Assembly (NCBI GenBank): GCA_963576735.1
Contig: OY755189.1
Span: forward strand, 6,114,622 to 6,178,621
From: Bedellia somnulentella
Taxonomy: Eukaryota > Arthropoda > Insecta > Lepidoptera > Bedelliidae
DNA length: 64,000 bases
Direction of reading: 5' to 3'
The first letter of the stretch is position 1, and every line of letters starts with the position of its first letter. The notes beneath the pieces were generated by a model that did not search any database, had not been told where the DNA came from, and saw only the letters and a list, made by a program, of their open reading frames with translations. Below are positions 44,206 to 55,635 of the stretch, one piece after another. A program made the position numbers and the translations under genes.

Positions 44206-44855
44206 GATGCATTCGGCTATTATTACTGTCTGGAATTTACAGACATGAATATATTTTATACATACGTATGTATATATTATAATATTATTATGATACTAAA
44301 TTATATAAGCTTGCCAATCGAACCCCTTGGTGGAAACATATTGGACTGTCATATGTTATTTTCCTCATTCTACTGTTAAAAAGCTGCCAATTGAAGCCTC
44401 TTGTGTAATTGAAATAAGTGAGTGAAGGTGGGAAGAATGATATTAAGAGTAATCTATAAAAATTAAAGTACTACTACTCTTTTTATTCACAAGTGTAAGA
44501 TTTGAAACTACAGACACTGGGATTCGATTCAAGTTACAAACTATCTGACTTTACGGATGATGATATTACCTTCAAAAAACTAAAGCCGGATCAAAATATT
44601 ATCAAAACCAACATAACAAACGGTTAGATTCATTAAACAAAAAACTTTCACCTTTTTTATCTTTGTGAAAAAACGCATTTGTTTACAATAAACTCTATGG
44701 ATCTATTTATCGCTTTATCAAATCCATAATTAGGTCTTAACCCTGTATTTTTCAAGTCCTATTTGAGGTTTATTAATTGAAGTTGTATAACTTAACGTTT
44801 AAAGCAATGAAAAGTATTTTCAGGTTTCCTTAAACACCAGAAGATAGAACTCCAC

Positions 44856-44960
44856 ATAATAGATAGATAGATAACTCGTTTATTTATGTTAACATACAAT
44901 ATAAAAAACAATACATAAGGTGAAACAAAAAACAATATTTTTGACCCAAAAATTAGTGCT
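44856..44960 (-). repeat. Retroposon tail with (GATA)n
   Basis: AATAGATAGATAGATAACTC then GTTTATTTATGTTAACATAC. Reversed LINE-like 3' terminus. Confidence 0.5.
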
Positions 44961-45256
44961 ATGGTAACACAAACTGATCAAGTTAATTTCACAACCAATA
45001 TTCGCAAAGCTTCTAGAATAAAAAGCAAAACCTACATAATCTTTCACTTTTATCTCAAGAGGGAACTAAATATAGTTAATAGGCAAACGAAGCACGTTCG
45101 CCAAGTAAAAGTTGGCCGGCGGGTGGTAACTCCTCGAAAACCTATTTTCGTCTCACCAACGCTCTACGTGTACGTCGATCAATAAATACATGCAATGAGT
45201 ACGAATGATCACGAAAGGTAGGCTTATAAGTCATGATGCCGGGTTTGATAAATTTA

Positions 45257-45425
45257 GACATAACATAACATAAACTTTCACGCCGAATATCCCCGAAGGG
45301 GTTGGCAGAGGTACTAATACTTCTGAACATCACGTGACTTTGTCACCTGGTGTTCAGAGTACCCACGTTTTGCATGGACAGTGTACTCACGTGATAGGGG
45401 GCAAGCCTATCGCCATTTTTGTACA
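45257..45425 (-). repeat. SINE-B 3' half
   Basis: Minus orientation: ACATAACATAAACTTTCACG, CCCCGAAGGGGTTGGCAGAG, CTGAACATCACGTGAC, then GATAGGGGGCAAGCCTATCG. Confidence 0.85.
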
Positions 45426-45436
45426 AATTTAGACAT

Positions 45437-45545
45437 ATACACGTATTCTATCGCCACTTTGTACGATTGTGGACCACTTTTCGAGCCTGGTTTACTTCAT
45501 TTATTATTTCACTAATGCTCTTTTATTCTGCATACTTCAAATATG
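45437..45545 (-). repeat. LINE-L 3' fragment, diverged
   Basis: TATCGCCACTTTGTACGATT then ACTAATGCTCTTTTATTCTG. It directly follows a SINE-B copy. Confidence 0.6.
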
Positions 45546-45619
45546 TTTTTCACCAATATATGATCTGTTTGATCAATTGCAGTATACGTGGTTGTCTCAG
45601 ATGTAACATGAAATACTAA

Positions 45620-46130
45620 TTAAATCAACTTGCAATACTCTAAGGTTATATAACAAAAAGGGTTAACGAAAGTTTTAATATCAAAAAGTACTTGCAATTA
45701 TGAAATTTAACCCATAACGCCCACCAATTACTGCAAAAGCAGAAAAGATCGTATTCGCCTCGTATGATGCCGAACGCTTCCCGAACGCAAAATTTAATTA
45801 TTATAGTTTTAATCATTGTCATAATTACACATGTTAAAATATGAAACGGTAAATTTCAGTGAATTTTATGAAACATTGATGCAAAGTAATTTTGGCAATG
45901 ACCATTATTTTCTCACTCGGTTTGGCAGGTAAAATAAATGAGTGAGAGTTGATTAAGCTTATAATTTTTATTAAATATATTTAAAAACATACAAATGTTG
46001 ATTTAATGAGTTCCCATTATGATAGATAGAAACTAAATTAAGTCTAATCAAACACTACGCCAATACCCTGTCTACGAAAATATGTCTACGATCACCATCA
46101 AACTTCGTAGAAGAATAAATTTATTTTATT
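45620..46130. other. Unassigned intergenic DNA
   Basis: Nothing recognised. Confidence 0.35.
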
Positions 46131-46131
46131 A

Positions 46132-47098
46132 CTAGTGGATCGTCCCAGCTTCGCACGGGTAGCGTTGTTTTTTTAAATATCTGAGGTTTCTTTCTTCAGT
46201 CACTGCTCAAGCATTGTGAAATTCAGCGCAATGTTTTCAATTTATTAAATTTATAGCACTCCCTAAACAGTGTAGTTTGGTGATTTTAAATGCGCTTTGA
46301 TGAACGGTTCAGTATTTCCGATTAATAGCAATTTTTGAAATAAAACGCTATGAAGTATTTATAACAATCTAAAAAATAAATCATTACGTGATGTAGGATG
46401 CAACTACTGGCGCCATCTAGTATGTTACATGTAAATTAGTAAAGATTTGGTTTTGATCACGGGCGCGATGGCTTATTTTATGTATGATTTCGGTGTTTGT
46501 CTACCGATTTCTATGATTCTTTTTTTATTGAATAGGTAATAATGTGACCTTTTTTAAATTTGGGATACGTGAGACGTTTACAAACGTAAGAGTAAACAAA
46601 TATAATCAGAATGATCCGAACTGCTAAGCTATCAGGAATTACACGTGTTATTGTGAGTCAACCGTAAAAGATAGACATAAACTGCTGGGGATTTTTATTT
46701 AGATAATTTTATGAAGAATATTTCCGTCACACATGATTTCTATGTAAGTTTAACCATTGAGGCTGCACACGCGACGGAAGCTTAAAAAATGGATTAACTT
46801 CTCCCGTTTTCCCAAAATTTCCCAAAATTCCCCTTTACTACTCTGCTGGAAAGTCTACAAAAACCTGCGCAGGTGTATGAAGAATAATTGTACCAAGTTT
46901 CGTTAAAATCCGTCGAGTAGTTTTTGTTTCCATAAGGAACATACAAACCGACAGACAGACAGACAGACAGACAGACAAAAATTTTACTGATTGCATTTTT
47001 GGCATCAGTATCGATCCCTAATCACCACCTGATGGTTATTTTGAAAATATATTTCATGTACAGAATTGACCTCTCTACAGATTTATTATAAGTATAGA
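46132..47098 (-). mobile_element. Helitron, non-autonomous, 967 bp, second family
   Basis: On the minus strand the 5' end TCTATACTTATAATAAATC is preceded by A, and the 3' end GATCCACTAG is followed by T. Before the 3' end lies a GC-rich segment CCCGTGCGAAGCTGGGACG that could form a short imperfect hairpin. It carries a (CAGA)n tract at 46953-46977. The family differs from the 39.3- and 61.9-kb copies apart from the first bases. No Rep/helicase ORF. Confidence 0.8.
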
Positions 47099-47354
47099 TA
47101 ACGATAATTCGCTATGATAAGTTATAAGTAGTATCTTATATTTAGTAAGTATTAACTTGTGGTTTTGTATTGTAGGAAATTAAAGTGTTGTTAATAAAAG
47201 AAATGGAAAAGTTTAAATCTGATATAAGCAACAGAAACTCGTATAGTAAAATATAAAACCGGCCAAGAGCAATTAGTGATTACGCACAAAGGATTCCGTG
47301 TGATAACCTATAAAATAGATAAGAAATATGTCTGATGAATGGAAACCTCCATCA

Positions 47355-47565
47355 CCATTACATGTAGATACAAACATATTCTTACGGCTTTAACTGCATA
47401 CTTTAGAAATATTTTTGTTTAATCACTTTTAGAAGTTCAGTGGAAAAAGAAACAACCGTATCGCTCCAAATTCACTTCATATGCCCTATCACCCTCAATC
47501 CCATCCTATGAGAAGAAATCTGATCTGAGTCCTATCCTAAGCCCACACGAACACACAGCTTGAAT
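47355..47565 (-). repeat. SINE-A, very diverged
   Basis: The order of weak matches (TTCTTACGGCTTTAACTG, CACTTTTAGAAGTTCAGTGG, AACCGTATCGCTCC) fits SINE-A in minus orientation. Confidence 0.45.
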
Positions 47566-47935
47566 GAATTGAATTATTTATGTTTACGTAAGTAATACCA
47601 CTACCAAACGTAAAATCAGAGATATAGCTTTTTACAAATGACCAACAATACCTGTCTATTTATTTTAATAGATCATTTGAAAGATCGGCTGATAGCAACA
47701 ATCTTTCAATTCGACCTGTTTTACTTAGAGTTCAGTTGTGACAAACCAAGTCATTCAACCCTTGGTATTTATTGAAGTAGTAGTAAAATATCGATTGCAG
47801 TAGCCAGTTAATAATTTACATTGTTTAGCAACACAAGTTACCTTCTAAATAGGAAACGGATTCTTGTAATACGCTCATATATACACATATTTTTATTGGG
47901 AACCTAGAGCTTCCGACCGTGCAACCGTGATAGCA

Positions 47936-48180
47936 TAGTGGGTAGAACAAGGATAAGGGTTCAAAACCCGGGACGGGCACACAACAATTTGTCTTCTCTT
48001 AATACATATGTAACATAAACATAAAAGTTCACACCGAATATCCCCGAGGGGTTGGCAGAGGTACTAATACTTCTGGACATCACGTAAGTCATATGTATGG
48101 TTAATTTATATATATTTAGGTATAGTAGTACCTTTGCCAACCCCTTCCAGGATATACGGCGTCAACCTTGATTTTGAAAG
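47936..48180 (+). repeat. SINE-B interrupted by a reversed SINE-B 3' fragment
   Basis: The tRNA-like head (ACCGTGATAGCATAGTGGG ... GGTTCAAAACCC) and ACAATTTGTCTTCTCTT are in plus orientation. At about 48008-48085 a minus-oriented SINE-B 3' end follows (AACATAAAAGTTCACACCGA to ACTTCTGGACATCACG). The body then resumes (GTCATATGTATGGTTAATTT) and ends in the plus-oriented tail CCTTTGCCAACCCCTTCC. Confidence 0.7.
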
Positions 48181-48184
48181 CTTT

Positions 48185-48577
48185 CAAATCAACCACTTCT
48201 CTGCCGCAAATTTTAATTATTTTTTTCCTTGACTTTACAAAGGTGTAAAGAATAAAACATGGTGACGTCAATGCTTTTTCGTAATAGGTTGGAATCGCTT
48301 ATACTTAAAAAAAATCAGGTTATTATGAATGGATATATTTTGGAAGAAAGTTTGAAGTAAATATAACTCATAGTTAATTTAATGGGTGTGAAATATAATT
48401 TGGAAAATTGGCAAGAGCAAAGCGAATGAAACGCTTTGTATAAAGAGATTAATGAATTTTTGTGAAGATAGGTTAAGTAGATCGATTTCTCGCCTCTCCT
48501 TGAATAGGAAATTAACGGAGTGACAATATGTATGCGGTACATATTAAAGTTTTATAATAATTGTTTTTGCATTATAC
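48185..48577. other. Unassigned intergenic DNA
   Basis: Nothing recognised. Confidence 0.35.
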
Positions 48578-48588
48578 TTCCAAATGTA

Positions 48589-48822
48589 GCTGTGTAGTGT
48601 CGGCTTAGAATAGCACTACCCCATTTCTTCCGGTGGGTGTACGTAAGAGGCGACTAACGGACTTGGGGCTTTTTAGGGATTTTTGGGCGATGCGGTTGGA
48701 GACCCATCACCAACAACCTTTGTACTACCATCTTTTCCCCACTCAACTTCCAAAAGTGGCTGAGGAATTGATTATTTCTCAGCTCTTTTAGGGATTTATA
48801 GCCGTGAGTATATGTATGTATG
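48589..48822 (+). repeat. SINE-A, full length with 11-bp target duplication
   Basis: TTCCAAATGTA flanks it at 48578-48588 and 48823-48833. Sequence close to the family consensus, so probably young. Confidence 0.92.
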
Positions 48823-49171
48823 TTCCAAATGTAATAAAAAAACTATAATTGGATAATAAAGGCTTGTGTAACGGTGACATTACATCCTATTGAATATTTC
48901 AATAGGCAATTTTTGTTCGCGACTCCGAATGTACTAAATAATTAACTACTTTCTCTTTTCTCGTTACGTTTGTGTACTCTTCGGGGATATTATTTAACTG
49001 AAAATGAGTCCATTTCAAAATTTTACATCGGTACTATACTGGTTTGTGTATAAAATGTAAATTTTAATTGTATTTTGTGCCAACTAAGGTACACAACATT
49101 AAATTTAGATCAAAGCGTGAATATAACTATAAACTGACGTTTTTAAGGCAATCATCCCTTAACTGTAAAGC

Positions 49172-49416
49172 TGCTGTGTAGTGTCTTAGAATAGCACTAC
49201 CCCATTTCTTCCGGTACGCAAGAGGCGACTAGCGTTATTGGGGTTTTTAAGGAATTTTTGGGCGCTGAGGTTGGAGACCCATCACCAACAACCTTTATTT
49301 TACCATCTTTTCCGCACTTAACTTTCCAAAAGTGGCTAAGGAATTTCTAATTCCTTAGCTCTGGCTACCCCATCTAGGGATTCATAGCCGTGAGTATATA
49401 TGTATGTTTGTATGTA
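49172..49416 (+). repeat. SINE-A, near full length
   Basis: GCTGTGTAGTGTCTTAGAAT to a TATATGTATGTTTGTATG tail, with small deletions near the head. Confidence 0.88.
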
Positions 49417-49429
49417 TTGTCTTTAGGAT

Positions 49430-49885
49430 AGCCCTGTCCTACCTTTTTGTAGTAGGCGACTAAAACAAAGGGGCTTTACATAAAATATGCCTTATTTCAC
49501 TTTACTGCCACATGTTTATTCGTCTCAGGAACCTTTTTGTTGATAATAAAGTACAAGCATATAATAGTTATGAACAGGTAAACAAGATACAAGAACTAAT
49601 CAATACACTTTCTTGTTATGATGACATAAAAGGTTAACTGCCTTAGGGTTTTCTCTTGCGAAAACCTTTATTTCTTTATTCGTGATATGATACTACATAT
49701 GTTTGGTTGACTAAGAAAACTTTCTTTTTTGTCTGAAGTTTACTATAATATTGTGTACAAGCTTTCGGAACAAATTATAATTAGCTCGTATTGTACATAC
49801 ATGCTTATTACATAAGGCCTTCATTAATAGTACATATATGACCCCGTCATATCAAGTTGTCCTCGGCCAAAAGACGTCCATTGCG
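49430..49885. other. Unassigned intergenic DNA
   Basis: A SINE-A-like scrap sits at 49432-49485 (GGATAGCCCTGTCC...GTAGTAGGCGACTAAA). Nothing else. Confidence 0.4.
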
Positions 49886-49890
49886 GCCCC

Positions 49891-50041
49891 CTGATTATGT
49901 ATCTTTTGCGAGTGACGATTGTGTCGCAAGTTGCACGATTGTCGCTGTCAATGTCATAAATTTGTATGCGATCTGACACTTTTGACAGCGACAATAGTGC
50001 AACTTGCGACACAATCGCGGTCGCTAAAGATACATAATCAG
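49891..50041. mobile_element. Foldback MITE, 151 bp
   Basis: The inverted arms are about 60 bp each: CTGATTATGTATCTTTTGCG...GTGTCGCAAGTTGCAC...TTGTCGCTGTCAA on the left and its near-exact inverse ending CATAATCAG on the right. The loop is only about 30 bp. CCC lies on both outer sides, but a target duplication is not certain. Confidence 0.82.
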
Positions 50042-50219
50042 CCCGCCCCGGAGAGCTGACTTGCTTCGCGGGCTATGTAAAACCCATATTAATAAGTTCA
50101 GAAAAAATTAGCTTAAACAAAGGAAATGTTTTGAAAGGACATAAGTAAGATATAAGATTAGACCAAAAGAGATAAGAGAGAAAATAATCCTGCGCCATGA
50201 TGGTATACTCTCTTTCAAA

Positions 50220-50480
50220 TAGGGAACTAATTTTTTGAGCTGTTATTTAAAAATTCGAGATGTTATTATGATTAGTTGAAAAACATATTGAGCAGTTATT
50301 TAATTTAATGGCGGTTGAATAATTATTGCGACAGTGAAACATAGACAGTGATAAAAAATATATTAGTCGGTTATTTTATCATACAATGTCAATTCTAAAA
50401 ATAATTGAGTAGTCCAATAATTAAATGGGCGGTAAAAATGATGGAATGGGCAGTTCGATAAATAGTTCGGCAGATCGTAA
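50220..50480 (+). repeat. Degenerate short-unit repeat array, left
   Basis: Repeated variants of AGCAGTTATTTAATTTAATG, GGCGGTTGAATAATTATTG and AATTAAATGGGCGGTAAAAA at about 20-30 bp spacing. The inverse pattern occurs at 58250-58460, beyond the right LTR. Confidence 0.6.
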
Positions 50481-50524
50481 CGATGCATGCCTGTTTGTAT
50501 GTATACTTGCTCGCTTGTTTGCAT

Positions 50525-50690
50525 GTCGGGGGGTGCAGAGGGGCAGAGCCCCCCTGCTTGGGGGGTCGGGGGGCGAAAGCCCCCTGCAGACAAAGAAAAG
50601 TTAGGTGGTCACATTTAATTAGGTTAGGTTAGATTATGTATAAAACGAGCGAGCGTAGCGCAGCGGAGCGAGCCCTAAATGCCTGATGCA
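50525..50690. repeat. G-rich palindromic block and GAGCGAGCG repeat
   Basis: Runs of four to six G (GGGGGG, GGGG, GGGGGG, GGGGGG) with C-runs between them at 50527-50585. AGCGAGCGTAGCGCAGCGGA follows near 50650. Strong hairpin and possible G-quadruplex sequence. Confidence 0.65.
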
Positions 50691-50726
50691 TGCCTATATG
50701 CTTACTTACTTTATAGAATTGCTTAG

Positions 50727-50961
50727 TGTAATAAAACTCAGCTGCAACTGTACTAATTATTTTATTTTCCAACAATACACTTGATCTCCTTTACAGTCTA
50801 CTTCTTCCTTCTACAACCGATTGAATGTGAATGATCGCCGATAACCGAATGAACTGTCTTTTATAACAAAACTACGCAGTGTTGCCAGTTATTACTGACA
50901 AATTAAACCGATGGAATCAATGAAATACAATATTAGTCTAGTTCAGCTACAAAACCCTACA
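50727..50961 (-). repeat. LTR (3' in inferred orientation)
   Basis: 235 bp, TG...CA ends. On the minus strand TATAAAAG is at 50865-50858 and AATAAA at 50766-50761, in the U3-R-U5 order. The identical partner is at 58009. Confidence 0.8.
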
Positions 50962-51590
50962 CTCGGCTGTCCTGACGCATGTGTATGTCCCCATACACAA
51001 GCCAGGCGGCAACCCTACACTCGGTTATCAGCTTTACACAATTTTGATAAATTTTAGTTTGCTTACTACTACAAAACATGTCAAAAATAAAAACTATTCA
51101 ATTAGACAAAACATAACAAATGCAGATTCCATAATTAATAAAACATAACAAAAATAAAACTTAAAAGGACTAAAGAATTTACAATTTGACATAATACGAG
51201 TAGTTAATATGATTAGAGTATTTATTTCGATTTTTTCAATGTTACATTTCAAAATATTAAATGATTTGTCAACAAAAATTTGCTTCAATGAAACTAAAGT
51301 CTATAAATATTTAAAAGGAAATAATGATACAAAACTACAATACAATTTATTTATACATATTATATTGTGTTTATTTATTCAGTATCAATATTCTTATATA
51401 ACTATCTTATATAACTCAATATATAACTTACATCTATTTACATACACAATTAATAAATATGATTTAATGATCAAAACAATGAAAACAATGTTGTCCAGTA
51501 GTTAGATTAAGTAAATCAATGGAAAGAAAACAATTTAAATTCAATTATCTCATTCTCCTATCTCATATATAACATCTATCTTTAAAGAAA
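50962..51590. other. Interior of the LTR element, left part
   Basis: The first 75 bp contain CACTCGGCTGTCCTGACGC and then a second CAACCCTACACTCGG (51011-51026), a short duplication of the LTR junction. The rest is AT-rich with frames of low complexity only. Confidence 0.5.
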
Positions 51591-51735
51591 ACTATATCTT
51601 TTTTTTTGTTGTTTGTTTTCGATTATTTTACCACGTACTTTTAATTTGGCGATAATAATTTGTGAATTGTTTGTATTTTGTCATAGGTGTGCCCTTAGGC
51701 AATGAATAAATACTATCTTTCTTTCTTCCTTTCTA
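51590..51735 (+). repeat. Retroposon 3' tail, CTTT type
   Basis: TGTATTTTGTCATAGGTGTG, then AATGAATAAATACTATC and TTTCTTTCTTCCTTTC. Confidence 0.6.
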
Positions 51736-51974
51736 TATTTTTAAAAAAAAACTAGAGGTGAATCTATCAGTCACTTAATTTGGAATAGTTATTTCTTGTT
51801 ATATTTTTGCTATTTGTTATCTTGGGGCATATCAATTACTCTACATTCTTTTATAAACTACTAAATAAAATGGCGAGTCAATCAGTGCTAACCAAACACT
51901 TGTCGCACTTATTTATATTTTACAAGTTAATGCGAATCAATTATTGCGCGCTCTAATCCACAAGCATAAATATA

Positions 51975-52238
51975 TAGGGATCATTAAATATATACGTCCG
52001 TAGGTATATAACACAAATCAAGTTAAGCACCAAAAGTAAGTTCCACCTTATGACTATATAACCTATGGGATACTAACTCAGCGAAATATTTAACATGATT
52101 TAATACGAATATAAATAACATCCAAGACTATTAATTAATTTATGCTCGTCACATAAATATTGTTCTCAGCGGGTATCGAACTCGCAACCTCTGGACAGAG
52201 AAGCTAGTCATCTAACCACTTGACCACAGACGTCGTCA
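51975..52238 (-). repeat. SINE-D (tRNA-derived), inserted in the minisatellite
   Basis: The minus-strand tRNA-like head at 52161-52238 (GTCTGTGGTCAAGTGGTTAG, B box GAGTTCGATACC) is followed by a body with ATAAATTAATTAATAGTC and GTATCCCATAGGTTATATAG, a pattern common in lepidopteran SINEs. AAGTTAATGC...CAAT-TATTG-like sequence lies on both sides, because it sits inside or beside an array unit (51925-51970 and 52241 on). Confidence 0.7.
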
Positions 52239-52240
52239 AA

Positions 52241-52915
52241 AGTATAAGTTAATGCAAACCAATCATTGCTCACTCTTTTATTCATAAATACAAGTAAATT
52301 CTAACGAATTATTCTCGCTATTCTAACTTTAAGTATACTCGTAAGTAAATACGAACCAATCATTTCTCGCTGTTTTATCTATAAGTACAAGTAAATACGA
52401 ACCAATTATTCTCACTATTTTATCTTTAAGTACAAGTAAATACGAACCAATCATTTCTCGCTCTTTTATCTATAAGTACAAGTAAATACGAACCAATCAT
52501 TTCTCGCTCTTTTATCTATAAGTACAAGTAAATACGAACCAATCATTTCTCAATCTTTTATCCATAAATACAAGTAAATGCGAACCAATCATTTCTCAAT
52601 CTTTTATCCATAAATACAATTAAATGCGAACCAATCATTTTCTCGCAAACTTACGGCAATTTCTTTCGGGAGGAGAACCGTGAACCAATCGATTCTCACG
52701 TTGTACTGGATATTCTTTTCGCAGATTAAACGCCAACCAATCAATTCTGACGGTTAACTGCATCATCTTTTGGCAAATGAAACGCGAACCAATCAATTCT
52801 CACGTTTCATTGCATATTCTTTCGACAGATTAAACGCCAACCAATCAATTCTGACGTTTAACTGTATCATCTTTTGGCAGATGAAACGCGAACCAATCAA
52901 TTCTCACGTTTCACC
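52241..52915. repeat. CCAAT-rich minisatellite (46- and ~52-bp units)
   Basis: Thirteen AACCAAT motifs at near-regular spacing. The left part has a 46-bp unit (ACAAGTAAATACGAACCAAT then CATTTCTCGCTCTTTTATC). The right part has a related unit of about 52 bp alternating GCGAACCAATCAATTCTCAC and GCCAACCAATCAATTCTGAC. The core GAACCAATCA...TTCTC is kept throughout, while the spacers differ. A degenerate unit is at 51925-51965. It lies inside the LTR-flanked element. Confidence 0.88.
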
Positions 52916-52999
52916 TGAAACATAAAAAAAAAACATCTGTACATAACTTTTTAATCTGAGTCAGTTTTGTAATCAAGATCTGATTCCATATTCTCAATC

Positions 53000-55510
53000 A
53001 ATTGTAATACGGCTATGTGAACCTAAGGGAACATTCGATCAGCAGGGGCCACTATACTAGTTTGTTATAATGGAATTAATGAATAAAAGATATCTTATAC
53101 CTATATTGTCCCACTACTTGGATCATCATGAAATTGCCCAACATATGTTGGAAGAAGATTCTTTGCTCTTTCTATTATTGTTAAATGATTCATGCACTTC
53201 GCTTTCGGTCATAATTCAGTTTATCAACGTCAGTAAGTAATTTAATTTAACCAGGAACAAACTGAGAATAGTGAAATTGTATTTTTCCCGTGGCATTTCA
53301 GATTTGACACAACATTTTAAGATATGCTCAATTCCTTTATCATAATAGTAAAACAACTTCCTCTATCAAGTTCTCGTTCTGTGTATTTGTGTTTCTTATG
53401 GGTTTTATAAAACCAAAATTTATAAATGCATCAATTACTACTTAAAGATATGACTTACACTTTTTCGATCTGACCGACATGATCGATATGCACCATGTGT
53501 ACTGGTAGTTCTACTAATACTAAGTTCTGAATCACCTATTGCAACGTGTGAAGCAAATCATCACTACTTATATTCGTTACATATATTTTCTTTACTATTT
53601 ATTTATATCTTTATTTTCTTACTTGGGAAAATCTAATCACTTTTTACCCAACAAATATACTCAAAATTTTCCCAAATATTGTATTTCTGCTAATGGTTCT
53701 AGTTATCTATATTTACTCGCATAAAAACTCCTGTCATAATTATATCAAGAATACTGTTCTATGTATATAATCATAACAAGTACAAGTATAATTTTTATTG
53801 GTACACCTAATTGTGGCAAAAGCTTACTTCGTATATTTTATTTAAAGTAAATAATGGTGGTAGAATTTTATATTACTTTAAGAATATAACGCCAAATAAA
53901 TTTCATTTAACGTGACAAATCATTATGCCCAAAGTGTATCACTTGAGATAAAAGTTTAAGCCATACAAAGTTTAAACAAACGAGTGTTATGTTATGACAA
54001 AATAAATTAAGATTATATTTACTAAGCGATTAAAAGTGCTCCTGTTTCTAATTCCTATTAATTGTAGTATCCTTCAGGAGAAGTTTGTTGACTGCATAGA
54101 TATATAATTACGAAGATTGGAATTAAGTAACAAACGTCATAATATAAAAATCAAAAGAAGACAGGACCTCTCACGGACACGATAACGGCCTACAACGGTT
54201 TTGGCATCATAAATGTACGAAAATAATTGTCTTATTTTGCTTTTTGTGATAAAGTTATTAATAATTAATAGTACATAATCTAAATGTAATACAAATTCTC
54301 TTGCAAACATGGAATTTTTGTAGCTATTCAAGTCTAAATCAAGACCGTGATATTAATCGGTCTATATGCTTTATTTTAGATCTTTAACAAAAGTTTTTAA
54401 TGCAAATATCTGATAAAAAATATCTTTTATCATCATTATATTACAACTACTGTAAACTTTACAAATTGGCGGAAATAACAAATACGTGATTTTTTTATCA
54501 ATGTTAATGGGGCTAATACAGAATCCGACATACTAATGTCACGCACTCATTCATTTACGCCCACCGTTGTACTTCTTCTTTGTCTCGCCTGTCGTCTTTG
54601 TATTGCCAATCTATATACGTAAGTATAGCATACTAAAACTATGGTATAAAATGTGTCTGATTAAGTATGCAACCCTGTTTTGGCATCGCGATCATAAATA
54701 GCTAATATAGGACTATGCTCACGAATCCAGCGCCATGGGCAATATGAATATAGAATAAAAGTGTTAAAGGTGCAGCTAAACAAATTCATTTTTTTTATTG
54801 ACTCAATATAATAACATAGGTAGTCAATTCTAAAATTTACCTAACGTTCTAAAAAAAATTGTGCCCGCTTGTATTTTGTTATCTCCCAGGCGTATTCCTA
54901 AATAACTGATTTCAAAGCAGAGATAATCGATATTAGATCAGTGGTTTTTCTTTATATAATTTATTATCAGATAAGTCTTCTACAAGTGTTCCTTAAGCTC
55001 AACCAATCTTTTAAACATCGGCACACACCCTCACTGTACATAGGAACAGCATCAACATAAGCCGTAGCTTTAGGTAAACGTGATTAAGTGCTCACAGTGC
55101 TCTGTTATTGGCACTTCGTATTACCAAAATGCCAGATCCAAGGTTATCGAACGAGACTGTCCTGACAACTTACTTTCATCTCCTATGACAGGCATAAGAT
55201 ACATTTCCTTTAACGAAACTAACTTCAACATTCTATAGTCAACTCACATTCCAATAGTGTTATCTTTTTTCTTATCTGTGCACCCTAAATTCTAGTTTAT
55301 TTACAAAACAATGACTACACTGGTTTAACCCTAACGGATACTAGATGACCTTCTTTAGCAGAACATCATAAACATCAGCCTCAATGGGTAAGTAAAGCAT
55401 GTTTTTTTTAAATAATAGTAAACCTATATTTGTTCCTTTTGAACATTTCTTCTAGAACTTGACCATAGTTTTGAGCGCAAGCTCTGAAATATGGTGATCT
55501 CACATTGCAG
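53000..55510. other. Interior of the LTR element, middle
   Basis: AT-rich. No retroviral-type protein motif in the six frames I could follow, and no repeat family recognised. Confidence 0.45.
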
Positions 55511-55514
55511 GGCA

Positions 55515-55635
55515 TGTATGAAAATATTAATCTATGTAAACGAAGCTAGAGAGAGATCTGTCAGGATCGTAAAAAGTGGCGACTGAAGGGTTCTGCTCAC
55601 TCCAATGGGAATTAATGGTGTGAGTGTATGTTTGA
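55515..55635 (+). repeat. LINE-L 3' end fragment
   Basis: ATGTAAACGAAGCTAGAGAG, CTGTCAGGATCGTAAAAAGT, CTCACTCCAATGGGAATTAA, then GGTGTGAGTGTATGTTTG. Confidence 0.75.

Noticed and set aside
50727..50961. A solo LTR at 50.7 kb
   Set aside because: Its own flanks (TTAG and CTCG) do not match, whereas its left flank matches the right flank of the second LTR.
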